In this document: one piece after another, positions 1-6,948 of the stretch
Numbering within the stretch: the first letter of the stretch is position 1
How the letters are laid out: each line of letters opens with the position of its first letter
Assembly: GCA_031383405.1 (NCBI GenBank)
Contig: JANMZO010000153.1
Span: 1 to 11,922 of the forward strand
Direction: 5' to 3'
Length of the DNA stretch: 11,922 nt
Source of the DNA: JANMZO01 sp031383405
GTDB lineage: Bacteria; Actinomycetota; Acidimicrobiia; Acidimicrobiales; JANYDT01
Position numbers and translations under genes: made by a program
The notes under the pieces: generated by a model
What the model was told of the DNA's origin: nothing
The model's input: the letters and a program-made list of their open reading frames with translations, nothing else
Database searches by the model: none

Positions 1-60
1 GGGAGTGCGACTGCGTTGTCACGCCCGGCCAACTACGGAGCCGTCACCCGCGCGCTCACG

Positions 61-66
61 AAGGAG
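61..66 (+). promoter_or_regulatory. Shine-Dalgarno site of fbiC
   Basis: AAGGAG lies six bases before the ATG at 73. It is the strongest ribosome binding site in the window and decides the fbiC start against the upstream in-frame TTG at 16. Confidence 0.8.
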
Positions 67-72
67 ACGTTC

Positions 73-2481
73 ATGTCCACAATCAACACGTCTGAAGCAA
101 CGACCATCGGGGTCGCCTGGTCGACGGCCTCGTTGATGGCAATGCCGCTACCGGAGTTGATGGCGGCTGCATCGGCTAAGCGTCGGGCTGCCTTTGGGAA
201 CCGGGTCACCTACTCGCCGAAGGTCTTCATCCCATTGACCCGGCTGTGTCGTGACACCTGCGGGTACTGCACGTTCGCCACCGCGCCGGCCCATGTGCCG
301 TCGCCGTATCTCTCGATCGAAGAAGTTCTGGCCATCGCTCGGGCCGGGGCGCGCAAAGGCTGCCACGAAGCGTTGTTCACGCTCGGCGAGCGGCCCGAGG
401 AGCGCTATGCGGTCGCCCGCGAGTGGCTCGATGCCCACGGCTATGAGTCGACCGTGCACTACGTCGCCACAGCGGCAAAGGCAGTTCTTTCGGAGACAGG
501 GCTGCTACCACACGCGAACTGTGGTGCGCTCACCAAAGACGAACTGGCGATCCTGCGGCCCGTGTCGATCAGCCAGGGCATGATGATCGAATCGCTGAAC
601 CCGAACCTTGAATGCCACCGTCTGGCTCCCGACAAGGAACCGGCCCGGCGTCTGGTCACGCTTGAGGCGGCCGGAGAATTGGGTATTGCGTTCACAACCG
701 GGATCCTCGTAGGCATCGGCGAGAGCCGCGAAGACCGGATCATCGCGCTGCAGGCGATCGCTGACTCACATGTTCGTCATGGCCATGTGCAGGAAGTGAT
801 CGTGCAGAACTTCCTTCCCAAAGAACGTACGGTGATGCGCGGCCGGCCGGCGTGCCCGGGCGAAGAGGAACTGTGGTCCCTTGCGGTCGCCCGTTTGATC
901 CTCCCGGCCGACGTTCACCTCCAGGCACCGCCGAACCTGACCGACGACTTCGGGTCCCTGCTCGATGCCGGTATCGACGATTGGGGAGGAGTGTCGCCCG
1001 TTACCGCCGATCACGTGAACCCCGAGCGCCCGTGGCCGGACCGCGACCGTCTGGAGGCGGTCACCGTGGCGCGCGGTTTTACCCTGGCCCCGCGGCTCAC
1101 GATCTACCCCGAACGGATCAACCATCCGGCCGAGGCGGCGAAGTGGCTCGACGCATCTCTGCGATTTGCCGTCATGGACCGCTCCGATGCCGAGGGACTC
1201 GGTCGCGACGATCCCGGCGCGTTCTTCCCGGAAAAGGTGTCGCATTTCGTCGACACCGGCGACGGAGCCGACGTCATTCTCGTCGGCGACAAGAGCACGT
1301 CGTGGTATTCGGGGGCATCGGTTGCACCGCTGACCCTGGTGCCGGGTCGGGCGAACGCCGACGGACGCATCCGGGAACTGCTCGATGCTTCTCTCGCTTC
1401 TGGGTTCAATGGCGCCGACCTTTCGGAAGATGACATCGTGACGCTCTTCAGCGCCCGCGGCCGCGAAGTGGCCGCGATCGCCGAAGCCGCGAATGAACTA
1501 CGTATACGTACCAACGGTGAAGTGGTCACGTGGGTGCACAACCGCAACATCAACTACACCAACGTCTGCACGTTCAAGTGCAAGTTCTGCGGCTTTTCGA
1601 AGGGCCCGATGTCGCTCAACCTGCGCGGCAAGCCTTACGTGCTGACGCTCGAAGACATCCAGGAACGGGTGGCTGAGGGTTGGGCGCTCGGCGCGACCGA
1701 AGTCACGCTGCAGGGTGGTATTCATCCCGACTTCGACGGCGACTATTACATCGACGTGTGCCGGGCCGTGAAGGAAGCGGCTCCGGGAATTCACGTTCAC
1801 GGTTTCACGGCGCTCGAAGTGACCGAGGGCGCCCGTCGTCTCGGCGAATCCCTCGAAACGTATCTTCACCGTCTTTACGACGCGGGTCTTCGGTCATTGC
1901 CGGGCACCGCCGCCGAGATTCTCGACGACGACATCCGTGCGATTCTGTGTCCTGACAAGATCAACACTCAGCAGTGGCTCGATTGTCACGAGATCGCCCA
2001 CAAGGTCGGTCTCGGCTCAAACGTCACAATCATGCACGGCTCGGTGGAAGGACCCCGTCACTGGGCCAGGCACATCAAGCGCACGACCGCGGTGCAGCAA
2101 CGAACCGGTGGGTTCACCGAGTTCATTCCTTTGCCGTTCGTGCACATGGCTTCGCCGATCTATCTGCAGAAGAAGTCGCGCCGTGGTCCGACGTTTCGCG
2201 AAGTGCTGCTGATGCACGCCGTCGGACGCATCGCCTATCACGGCTTGATCAACAGCGTTCAGGCGAGTTGGGTGAAGATCGGTGTCGAAGGTGTTCGACA
2301 GCTCTTGCAGGCCGGCGTAAACGACCTGGGTGGGACCCTCATGAACGAGAACATCTCCCGCGCCGCGGGCGCAACCCACGGCCAGGGTAAGACTCCGGAA
2401 GAGCTGGCCGATATCGTTGCCCCGCTCGGCCGTCCGCTCGAGCAGAGAACGACATTGTACGGGCGCTTAGCAAGCGCTTAG
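73..2481 (+). CDS. fbiC: FO synthase FbiC (fused CofG-CofH radical SAM enzyme)
   Basis: FbiC makes FO (7,8-didemethyl-8-hydroxy-5-deazariboflavin), the chromophore of coenzyme F420, from tyrosine and 5-amino-6-ribitylaminouracil using S-adenosylmethionine. It is cytosolic. Two radical-SAM halves are visible, each with a CxxxCxxC iron-sulfur motif: C59/C63/C66 in the N-terminal CofG half, and C499/C503/C506 in the C-terminal CofH half. The CofH half also has family-typical stretches such as GGIHPDFDGDYY and FTEFIPLPFVHMASP. The 802-residue length fits the fused actinobacterial form rather than the separate archaeal CofG and CofH proteins. I chose the ATG at 73 because AAGGAG lies at 61-66 with a 6-base spacer; an in-frame TTG at 16 would add 19 unconserved-looking residues. 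No other F420 gene is nearby. It is convergent with the next gene. Identity is very secure. Confidence 0.97.
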   Translation: MSTINTSEATTIGVAWSTASLMAMPLPELMAAASAKRRAAFGNRVTYSPKVFIPLTRLCRDTCGYCTFATAPAHVPSPYLSIEEVLAIARAGARKGCHEALFTLGERPEERYAVAREWLDAHGYESTVHYVATAAKAVLSETGLLPHANCGALTKDELAILRPVSISQGMMIESLNPNLECHRLAPDKEPARRLVTLEAAGELGIAFTTGILVGIGESREDRIIALQAIADSHVRHGHVQEVIVQNFLPKERTVMRGRPACPGEEELWSLAVARLILPADVHLQAPPNLTDDFGSLLDAGIDDWGGVSPVTADHVNPERPWPDRDRLEAVTVARGFTLAPRLTIYPERINHPAEAAKWLDASLRFAVMDRSDAEGLGRDDPGAFFPEKVSHFVDTGDGADVILVGDKSTSWYSGASVAPLTLVPGRANADGRIRELLDASLASGFNGADLSEDDIVTLFSARGREVAAIAEAANELRIRTNGEVVTWVHNRNINYTNVCTFKCKFCGFSKGPMSLNLRGKPYVLTLEDIQERVAEGWALGATEVTLQGGIHPDFDGDYYIDVCRAVKEAAPGIHVHGFTALEVTEGARRLGESLETYLHRLYDAGLRSLPGTAAEILDDDIRAILCPDKINTQQWLDCHEIAHKVGLGSNVTIMHGSVEGPRHWARHIKRTTAVQQRTGGFTEFIPLPFVHMASPIYLQKKSRRGPTFREVLLMHAVGRIAYHGLINSVQASWVKIGVEGVRQLLQAGVNDLGGTLMNENISRAAGATHGQGKTPEELADIVAPLGRPLEQRTTLYGRLASA

Positions 2482-2555
2482 GTGGCGGCGGGGAACGATC
2501 GCGACCCTCGCCGATGGCGACCAATGGGCCGGGGCCGGGGTCGCAGCCCCCCCGG
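2463..2555. terminator. Possible terminator hairpins between convergent fbiC and the YeiH-like gene
   Basis: Two GC-rich hairpins lie between the convergent genes. GCGCTT (2463-2468) pairs with AAGCGC (2472-2477) around a 3-base loop and overlaps the end of fbiC. CCGGGG (2535-2540) pairs with CCCCGG (2550-2555), extendable by a G-T wobble and a further pair. A wider GCGACCC/GGGTCGC pairing (2501-2507 with 2538-2544) competes with the second hairpin. No T-tract follows, so these are candidate hairpin-only terminators for both strands, inferred from position. Confidence 0.3.
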
Positions 2556-2569
2556 TCAACGAGACTGGT

Positions 2570-3640
2570 TCAGCCACCGACGTTGAACAGCTTGGTCGAG
2601 ACGAGTGCGAGCGACGCGACTGCGACCCAGCTGACCAGGCCCAGAACCAGCGGTCGGCCACCGACTTTGCGAAGTTTCGCGACCGACACGTTCGCGCCGA
2701 GGGCAAACAGTGCAGTCGCGAGGAAATATTGTTCTGTGAGCTTAATATTTTTCACAAGGCCGTCGGAGAGCCAACTGGTTGAGCGAATCGCGATCGCAAC
2801 GAGAAAGCACGCCAGGAAGAGCGGAAGAATCGGCGGGTGGGAAACGGCCGCCACGTCAACGCCGTCGTGGGGCGGGCGTCCGGCGGAAGCTTTTCTTGCC
2901 TTCCGGGAGCGAACTGCGCTGAGGGCCATCACGAGCGGAGCGAGCAGCACCACGCGGGTCAACTTGATGACGGTCGCACTTGCGGTTGAGTCGGCCGAAT
3001 AGCTCGTTGCGGTTGCGACCACCTGGGCCACATCGTGAACCGCGGCACCGGCGAAGGCCCCGAATGGACCGGGTTTCATATCGAGCAAATGGCCGATCGC
3101 CGGCAGCACGAGAATCGAAAGGCTTCCGCAGAGCGTGACGAGAGCAACCGCGTAGGTAACTTCCTCATCCTCGGCTGATGTGAGCGGTTGCACGGCGGCG
3201 ATAGCGGACGCTCCGCAGATCGAGTATCCGGTCGCGACCAGAAGGCCGAGGTCGGGGGAGAGGCCGAGCTTCTTGGCAAACCATCGGGTGAAGAAGAACG
3301 TGACCGAAACAACGAGGACCACTGCGATCAACCCGCGGAGTCCGACCTGCTGCAACTGCTTGAGGGAGAGCCGGAATCCGAGCAGCACAACACCGATGCG
3401 CAACAGCTTCTTCACGGCGAACTTGATGCCGGGCTGGTGAACAGAACGCACGATGCGGAGGTTTCCGGCGACAAAGCCAAACAGTACGGCCAGCACGAGC
3501 GGAGCCGGATCTTTGACGACCCGATGGGTCTGGAAGGCGACGACGACCCCGGCGATCGCCAGGGCGAGGCCCGGCGCGATCAGTCTGGCCTCCGACAGGA
3601 CTTTGGAGAACGGCGGGAGGGTCGATTTTGCTATCGGCAT
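2570..3640 (-). CDS. YeiH-type putative sulfate exporter family membrane protein
   Basis: This is a polytopic inner-membrane protein of the UPF0324/YeiH family (Pfam Cons_hypoth698), often named putative sulfate exporter (PSE). The true substrate of most members is not settled. The 356 residues contain many hydrophobic segments, roughly at 18-37, 46-60, 79-90, 101-117, 131-150, 163-185, 227-243 and 269-287, with more at the C-terminus. Two stretches typical of the family are GYSICGASAIAAV (138-150) and AGAAVHDVAQVVAT (about 197-210). A charged, Ala/Arg-rich cytosolic-type loop lies near 243-268. I prefer the ATG at 3640 because AAGG stands six bases upstream; a GTG at 3664 would add eight Arg/Pro-rich residues and has no ribosome site. 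It is convergent with fbiC and lies 174 bp downstream of xylA on the same strand. Family is firm; substrate is unknown. Confidence 0.88.
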   Translation of the reverse strand: MPIAKSTLPPFSKVLSEARLIAPGLALAIAGVVVAFQTHRVVKDPAPLVLAVLFGFVAGNLRIVRSVHQPGIKFAVKKLLRIGVVLLGFRLSLKQLQQVGLRGLIAVVLVVSVTFFFTRWFAKKLGLSPDLGLLVATGYSICGASAIAAVQPLTSAEDEEVTYAVALVTLCGSLSILVLPAIGHLLDMKPGPFGAFAGAAVHDVAQVVATATSYSADSTASATVIKLTRVVLLAPLVMALSAVRSRKARKASAGRPPHDGVDVAAVSHPPILPLFLACFLVAIAIRSTSWLSDGLVKNIKLTEQYFLATALFALGANVSVAKLRKVGGRPLVLGLVSWVAVASLALVSTKLFNVGG

Positions 3641-3711
3641 CGGACGCCTTGGCCCACGCCGCACGCAAGCGCGGTCGATGGGCGCTGCGGGGAATGTAAA
3701 TGCACCCGCTT

Positions 3712-3725
3712 AATGTACGGACATT
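3712..3725. promoter_or_regulatory. Possible operator dyad upstream of the YeiH-like gene
   Basis: AATGT (3712-3716) and ACATT (3721-3725) form a 14-bp dyad around ACGG, 72-85 bp upstream of the YeiH-like start. A further AATGT half-site is at 3693-3697. This stretch is more AT-rich than its surroundings. A regulator binding site is an inference; no regulator gene is in the window. Confidence 0.25.
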
Positions 3726-3740
3726 CGGTCAAATTCGCAA

Positions 3741-3757
3741 GGGCGAACACTACGCCC
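3741..3757 (-). terminator. Weak hairpin downstream of xylA
   Basis: GGGCG (3741-3745) pairs with CGCCC (3753-3757) around a 7-base loop, about 60 bp past the xylA stop on the minus strand. Without a T-tract this is only a possible terminator. Confidence 0.2.
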
Positions 3758-3814
3758 GAATGGTGACCGGCGGCGTGCGTGGGAGTCGGAGTCAGTTCGT
3801 CGAGGTGCGGTCGG

Positions 3815-5146
3815 CTACCGGCTCGACCAGATCGCGTGGTTGACGTGGTTCTCGAGCAACTCCTGGCGGCCGGAGACCGGCTTCGGGTCGAACGCGCCGG
3901 ACAGGGCCTGGTCGGCCAGCTTGGCCAGCGTGGTTTTACCGGCGAGGATCGCCTTGGCGCCCTTCGACTCCCAGCCGCGGTACCGCTTGTCGCGGGCACT
4001 TTCGAGGACGTTGCTTTCGAGCAGGTTGGCCGCTACGAGAAGTGACTGGGCGAGTGTGTCGATGCCCCCGATGTGGCCGTGGAAAAGGTCAGTGCGGTCC
4101 ATGCTCTGACGGCGGAGCTTGGTATCGAAGTTGAATCCTCCGGTTCCGAGTCCGCCGGCCCGCAGGATTTCGTACATCGCCAGCGAGAGTTCCTCGACCG
4201 AGTTGGGGAACTGGTCCGTGTCCCAACCGTTCTGCGGGTCGCCCCGGTTGGCGTCGACGCTGCCGAAGATGCCGTTGTCGATCGCGTAGGCGACCTCGTG
4301 GTGGAATGAGTGACCCGAAAGCGTTGCATGGTTCACTTCGATGTTCACGAAGTACTCGCCCATGAGGTCGTAGCGTTCGAGAAAGCCGTGGACTGTCGCA
4401 CAGTCGTAGTCGTACTGGTGTTTCGTAGGTTCCTGGGGCTTTGGTTCCAGGAGAAGCTTTCCCTTGAAGCCGATTTTCTTCTTGTGCTCAACCACCAGGT
4501 GGAGAAACCGGGCCAGTTGGTCGGCTTCGTGGCGCATGCGCGTGTTGAGCAGAGTCTCATACCCTTCGCGTCCGCCCCACAAGACGTAGTTTTCGCCTCC
4601 GAGGCGATGCGTGGCTTCCAACATATTGCGGACCTGGCCGGCCGCGTAGGTGAACACGTCGGGATCGGGGTTCGTCGCGGCACCGGCGGCGTAGCGTGGA
4701 TGCGAGAACAGGTTTGCCGTGCCCCACAGCAATTTGACGCCGGTCTTGGCCTGCTTCTTCGCGGCCCGCTCCACCAGGGCATCGAGGTTCGCCTTCGTCT
4801 TTTTCAGCGTCGCGGCCTCGGGCGACATGTCGACATCGTGGAAGCAGTAATAGGGCGTGCCGAGTTTCTCGAAGAACTCAAAGGCTGCGTCTTGCTTGGC
4901 CTGAGCCGCTTTCATTGGATCGACGCCGACCCGGAGCCACGGTCGGTCAAAGGTTCCGACGCCGAAGATGTCGCTACCCGGCCAGTTGAAACTGTGCCAG
5001 TAGCAGACGGCAATGCGCAGATGGTCTTCCATCCGCTTACCGGCGACGACGCGGTTCGGGTCGTACACCTTGAATCCAAGTCCGCCACCGGAGTCGTGAC
5101 CGGCAGCGGTAACTGGACGTGGGACTTCGGTAAAGAATTCAGCCAT
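3815..5146 (-). CDS. xylA: Xylose isomerase, class II
   Basis: XylA interconverts D-xylose and D-xylulose (and glucose/fructose) with two divalent metals in a TIM barrel; it is cytosolic. All catalytic positions are present, shifted by two relative to E. coli XylA numbering from memory: H103 and D106 (FHDVD), metal ligands E234, E270, H273, D298, D309, D311 and D341, and K236. Landmark stretches include CYWHSFNWPGSDIFGVG, LLWGTANLFSHPRY, GAATNPDPDV and GHIGGIDTLAQSL. The 443-residue length and the N-terminal extension mark the class II type (E. coli/Thermotoga-like), not the roughly 390-residue class I type of Streptomyces. The ATG at 5146 aligns the N-terminus with E. coli XylA. There is no Shine-Dalgarno site, but a -10-like TAACAT ends 7 bases upstream. 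No xylulokinase or xylose transporter is adjacent. Confidence 0.97.
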   Translation of the reverse strand: MAEFFTEVPRPVTAAGHDSGGGLGFKVYDPNRVVAGKRMEDHLRIAVCYWHSFNWPGSDIFGVGTFDRPWLRVGVDPMKAAQAKQDAAFEFFEKLGTPYYCFHDVDMSPEAATLKKTKANLDALVERAAKKQAKTGVKLLWGTANLFSHPRYAAGAATNPDPDVFTYAAGQVRNMLEATHRLGGENYVLWGGREGYETLLNTRMRHEADQLARFLHLVVEHKKKIGFKGKLLLEPKPQEPTKHQYDYDCATVHGFLERYDLMGEYFVNIEVNHATLSGHSFHHEVAYAIDNGIFGSVDANRGDPQNGWDTDQFPNSVEELSLAMYEILRAGGLGTGGFNFDTKLRRQSMDRTDLFHGHIGGIDTLAQSLLVAANLLESNVLESARDKRYRGWESKGAKAILAGKTTLAKLADQALSGAFDPKPVSGRQELLENHVNHAIWSSR

Positions 5147-5153
5147 GGGCAAG

Positions 5154-5159
5154 ATGTTA
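5154..5159 (-). promoter_or_regulatory. Candidate -10 element of a leaderless xylA transcript
   Basis: On the minus strand TAACAT fits the TAnnnT actinobacterial -10 pattern and ends 7 bases before the xylA ATG, so transcription could start at the A of the start codon. No good -35 box and no Shine-Dalgarno site are seen, which agrees with leaderless translation. Inferred from spacing alone. Confidence 0.4.
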
Positions 5160-5231
5160 CGCCGCGGAAGTACACCGGCCCGTTCCTGGTTGCCGCGATC
5201 CCGGGGAGGAAGGATCGCCGGACGCGCGTGG

Positions 5232-5237
5232 CAATAT
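5232..5237 (+). promoter_or_regulatory. Candidate -10 element before the M20 peptidase gene
   Basis: CAATAT ends 6 bases before the ATG at 5244, matching positions 2 and 6 of a TAnnnT -10 box. With the xylA box it would make the 97-bp divergent gap hold two promoters. Weak: the first base is not T. Confidence 0.25.
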
Positions 5238-5243
5238 CGGGGG

Positions 5244-6674
5244 ATGTCTCCGTTGAACGACGCTGGTTCCGTGATCGAAACGTCCGTAGCCGAGGCCTGG
5301 ACCAAGAGTGTGGTCCCGGTGCTCCACGACTACATTGCACTGCCGGCGCTGTCGCCGATGTTCGATCCCGATTGGGCCCGGTCGGGCCACATAGGTGCCG
5401 CCGTGTCGTTGCTCAGAGACTGGGCATCGTCGCGTCTGCTGGCCGGGCTCATCGTGGGACTCCACGAGCTTCCCGGCCGTACGCCTGTGATCATTTGCGA
5501 GGTTCCTGCGTTCGGCGTGACGGCCTCCTCCGACACGGTGCTGCTCTACGGTCATCTCGACAAGCAACCCGAGATGACGGGTTGGCGGCCCGACCTCGGT
5601 CCCTGGCTACCGGTTCTGGAGGGTGATCGCCTCTACGGGCGCGGTGGAGCCGACGACGGTTACGCGTTGTTCAGCGCGCTTACTGCCTTGGAGGCGGTGC
5701 AGGCATCGGGCGGGTCGCACCACCGCTGCGTGGTGATCATCGAGGCGAGTGAAGAGAGCGGCAGCCCCGATCTTCCTGCGCACATCGAGGCGCTTGAGGC
5801 CCGGATCGGTACGCCGACTCTGGTTGTGTGCCTCGACTCGGGTGCACTCGATTACGACCGACTGTGGGTCACGACGTCGTTGCGCGGTATCGCCGGCGGA
5901 GTGCTCCGGGTCGACGTGCTGAGCGAAGGAGTGCATTCGGGCTCGGCGAGCGGTGTCGTTCCTTCGTCGTTCCGCGTGGTGCGGCAACTGCTCGACCGGG
6001 TGGAGGACTCCCGAACCGGAGCGGTGCTGATCGAAGCCTGTCACATACCGATACCGGAATACCGGGTCGCAGAGGCCCGGGAGACCGCCGGCGAAGTGGC
6101 CCTCTCGTCGGCGGAGTTTCCGCTGCTCTCCGGAGTTAGGCCGATGTCCGACGACGCTGTCGAGCAGATCCTCAACCGCACCTGGCGGCCGACGCTTTCG
6201 GTGACCGGCGCAGAAGGTCTCCCCGAAGTTGCCCTCGCCGGAAATGTTCTCCGTCCCTTCACCTCCCTGCGCCTGTCGTTCCGGCTGCCGCCGACCGTTG
6301 AATCCGAACCGGCGCTTGCAGCGATACGGAGCGCGCTGACCAACGACCCGCCTTCGGGGGCACACGTCGAGCTCCTCGCCGGGGAGGCGGCCGACGGATG
6401 GAACGCACCTGCGTTCGCGCCGTGGCTCGACGCGGCGATGCGCCGGGCCTCGCAATTGGCTTTCGGCACCGGTTACCGGGCGTTCGGCGAGGGTGGTTCG
6501 ATCCCGTTCATGCGGATGCTGCAACGGCGTTTCCCCGAAGCGCAGTTCTTCGTCACCGGAGTTCTCGGACCCCACGCCAACGCTCACGGGCCCAACGAGT
6601 TCCTTCACGTCCCCACCGCACAGTGCATCACCCGTGCGGTTGCCCACGTTCTCAACGAGCATTCGCAACGCTAG
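5244..6674 (+). CDS. M20 family metallopeptidase (carnosinase/ArgE-DapE-like dipeptidase)
   Basis: This is a cytosolic co-catalytic zinc amidohydrolase of the M20 superfamily, likely hydrolysing dipeptides or N-acyl amino acids; the exact substrate cannot be read from sequence. Visible ligands and catalytic residues: H104 and the following catalytic-type D106 in LLYGHLDKQPEMTGW, bridging D137 in YGRGGADDGY, the E170-E171 pair in EASEESGSPDLP, and a C-terminal H448 in NAHGPNEFL that matches the last zinc ligand of carnosinase-type members. GGSIPF lies shortly before it. The 476-residue length is normal. The ATG at 5244 is preceded by a G run but no properly spaced Shine-Dalgarno site; an upstream start at 5145 would overlap the xylA start and adds an Arg-rich tail. 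The TAG stop lies within the CTAG border of the MITE-like element, so the natural C-terminus may have been set by that insertion site. Confidence 0.9.
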   Translation: MSPLNDAGSVIETSVAEAWTKSVVPVLHDYIALPALSPMFDPDWARSGHIGAAVSLLRDWASSRLLAGLIVGLHELPGRTPVIICEVPAFGVTASSDTVLLYGHLDKQPEMTGWRPDLGPWLPVLEGDRLYGRGGADDGYALFSALTALEAVQASGGSHHRCVVIIEASEESGSPDLPAHIEALEARIGTPTLVVCLDSGALDYDRLWVTTSLRGIAGGVLRVDVLSEGVHSGSASGVVPSSFRVVRQLLDRVEDSRTGAVLIEACHIPIPEYRVAEARETAGEVALSSAEFPLLSGVRPMSDDAVEQILNRTWRPTLSVTGAEGLPEVALAGNVLRPFTSLRLSFRLPPTVESEPALAAIRSALTNDPPSGAHVELLAGEAADGWNAPAFAPWLDAAMRRASQLAFGTGYRAFGEGGSIPFMRMLQRRFPEAQFFVTGVLGPHANAHGPNEFLHVPTAQCITRAVAHVLNEHSQR

Positions 6675-6692
6675 TGGTCCGTCGCCAAAATA
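6671..6692 (+). repeat. Left terminal inverted repeat of the MITE-like element
   Basis: This 22-base arm is inverted at 6818-6839 with two mismatches at its positions 16-17. It contains the TAG stop codon (6672-6674) of the M20 peptidase gene. Confidence 0.8.
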
Positions 6693-6817
6693 AGGACCTA
6701 GTGTTGTGACGGCCCTCGACGCCGATAGCGGCGTCCTCGTCCTCTCGCGAGGGTACGGCTAGCGCCTCGTCCTGCGTCCTTGCTCTCGACGCCGAATGGC
6801 TCGCCACACCATCCAGG

Positions 6818-6839
6818 TATTTCAGCGACGGACCACTAG
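6818..6839 (-). repeat. Right terminal inverted repeat of the MITE-like element
   Basis: Inverted partner of 6671-6692. The last 15 bases, GCGACGGACCACTAG, are an exact reverse complement of the left end. Confidence 0.8.
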
Positions 6840-6948
6840 TGCAGTGAACTGCGAGAACATGCGCTGATGCCGGACCACCACCGACATTTCGCCTGTTCCG
6901 ACGGCGGGATGGCGCACGTCGCTCCGTTCTTTCTGCGCCCGTGAACGG
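6840..6948. other. Short unassigned spacer between the MITE-like element and the MFS gene
   Basis: This 109-bp stretch holds no recognisable gene. A 25-codon frame on the plus strand (6867-6944, starting MPDHHRHF) has no ribosome site and no recognised family. It could be a remnant of flanking DNA or of another repeat; I cannot tell. Confidence 0.3.

Larger units (their letters stand above)
6671..6839. mobile_element. MITE-like element, 169 bp, with 22-bp terminal inverted repeats
   Basis: The left end (6671-6692, beginning CTAGTGGTCCGTCGC) is repeated in inverted form at the right end (6818-6839), with 20 of 22 bases matching; the two mismatches are adjacent. Both ends carry CTAG, which could be a duplicated CTAG or TA target, as used by IS5-like and IS630/Tc1-like elements. 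Inside there is a perfect 7-bp hairpin (GACGCCG 6718-6724 with CGGCGTC 6729-6735), an 11-bp direct repeat CTCGACGCCGA (6715-6725 and 6785-6795), a CCTCGTCCT direct repeat (6735-6743 and 6765-6773) and a CTCGCGAG palindrome (6744-6751). No coding capacity for a transposase exists in it. The structure is that of a non-autonomous element that would be moved by a transposase encoded elsewhere. Copy number in the genome is unknown. Confidence 0.65.

Noticed and set aside
16..72. TTG start at 16 for fbiC
   Set aside because: The ATG at 73 has AAGGAG with a 6-base spacer, and the 19 extra residues show no family resemblance.
4310..5626. A 438-codon open frame on the plus strand opposite xylA
   Set aside because: It is the antisense of a fully conserved xylA with all catalytic residues and runs on into the M20 gene in the wrong frame. 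Long shadow frames are expected at this GC content.
5607..6668. A 353-codon open frame on the minus strand opposite the M20 gene
   Set aside because: Its product is Arg/Gly/His-rich with no family features, while the plus-strand frame has ordered zinc ligands.
6867..6944. Small 25-codon gene beside the MFS gene
   Set aside because: No Shine-Dalgarno site and no recognised family; too short to support from sequence alone.
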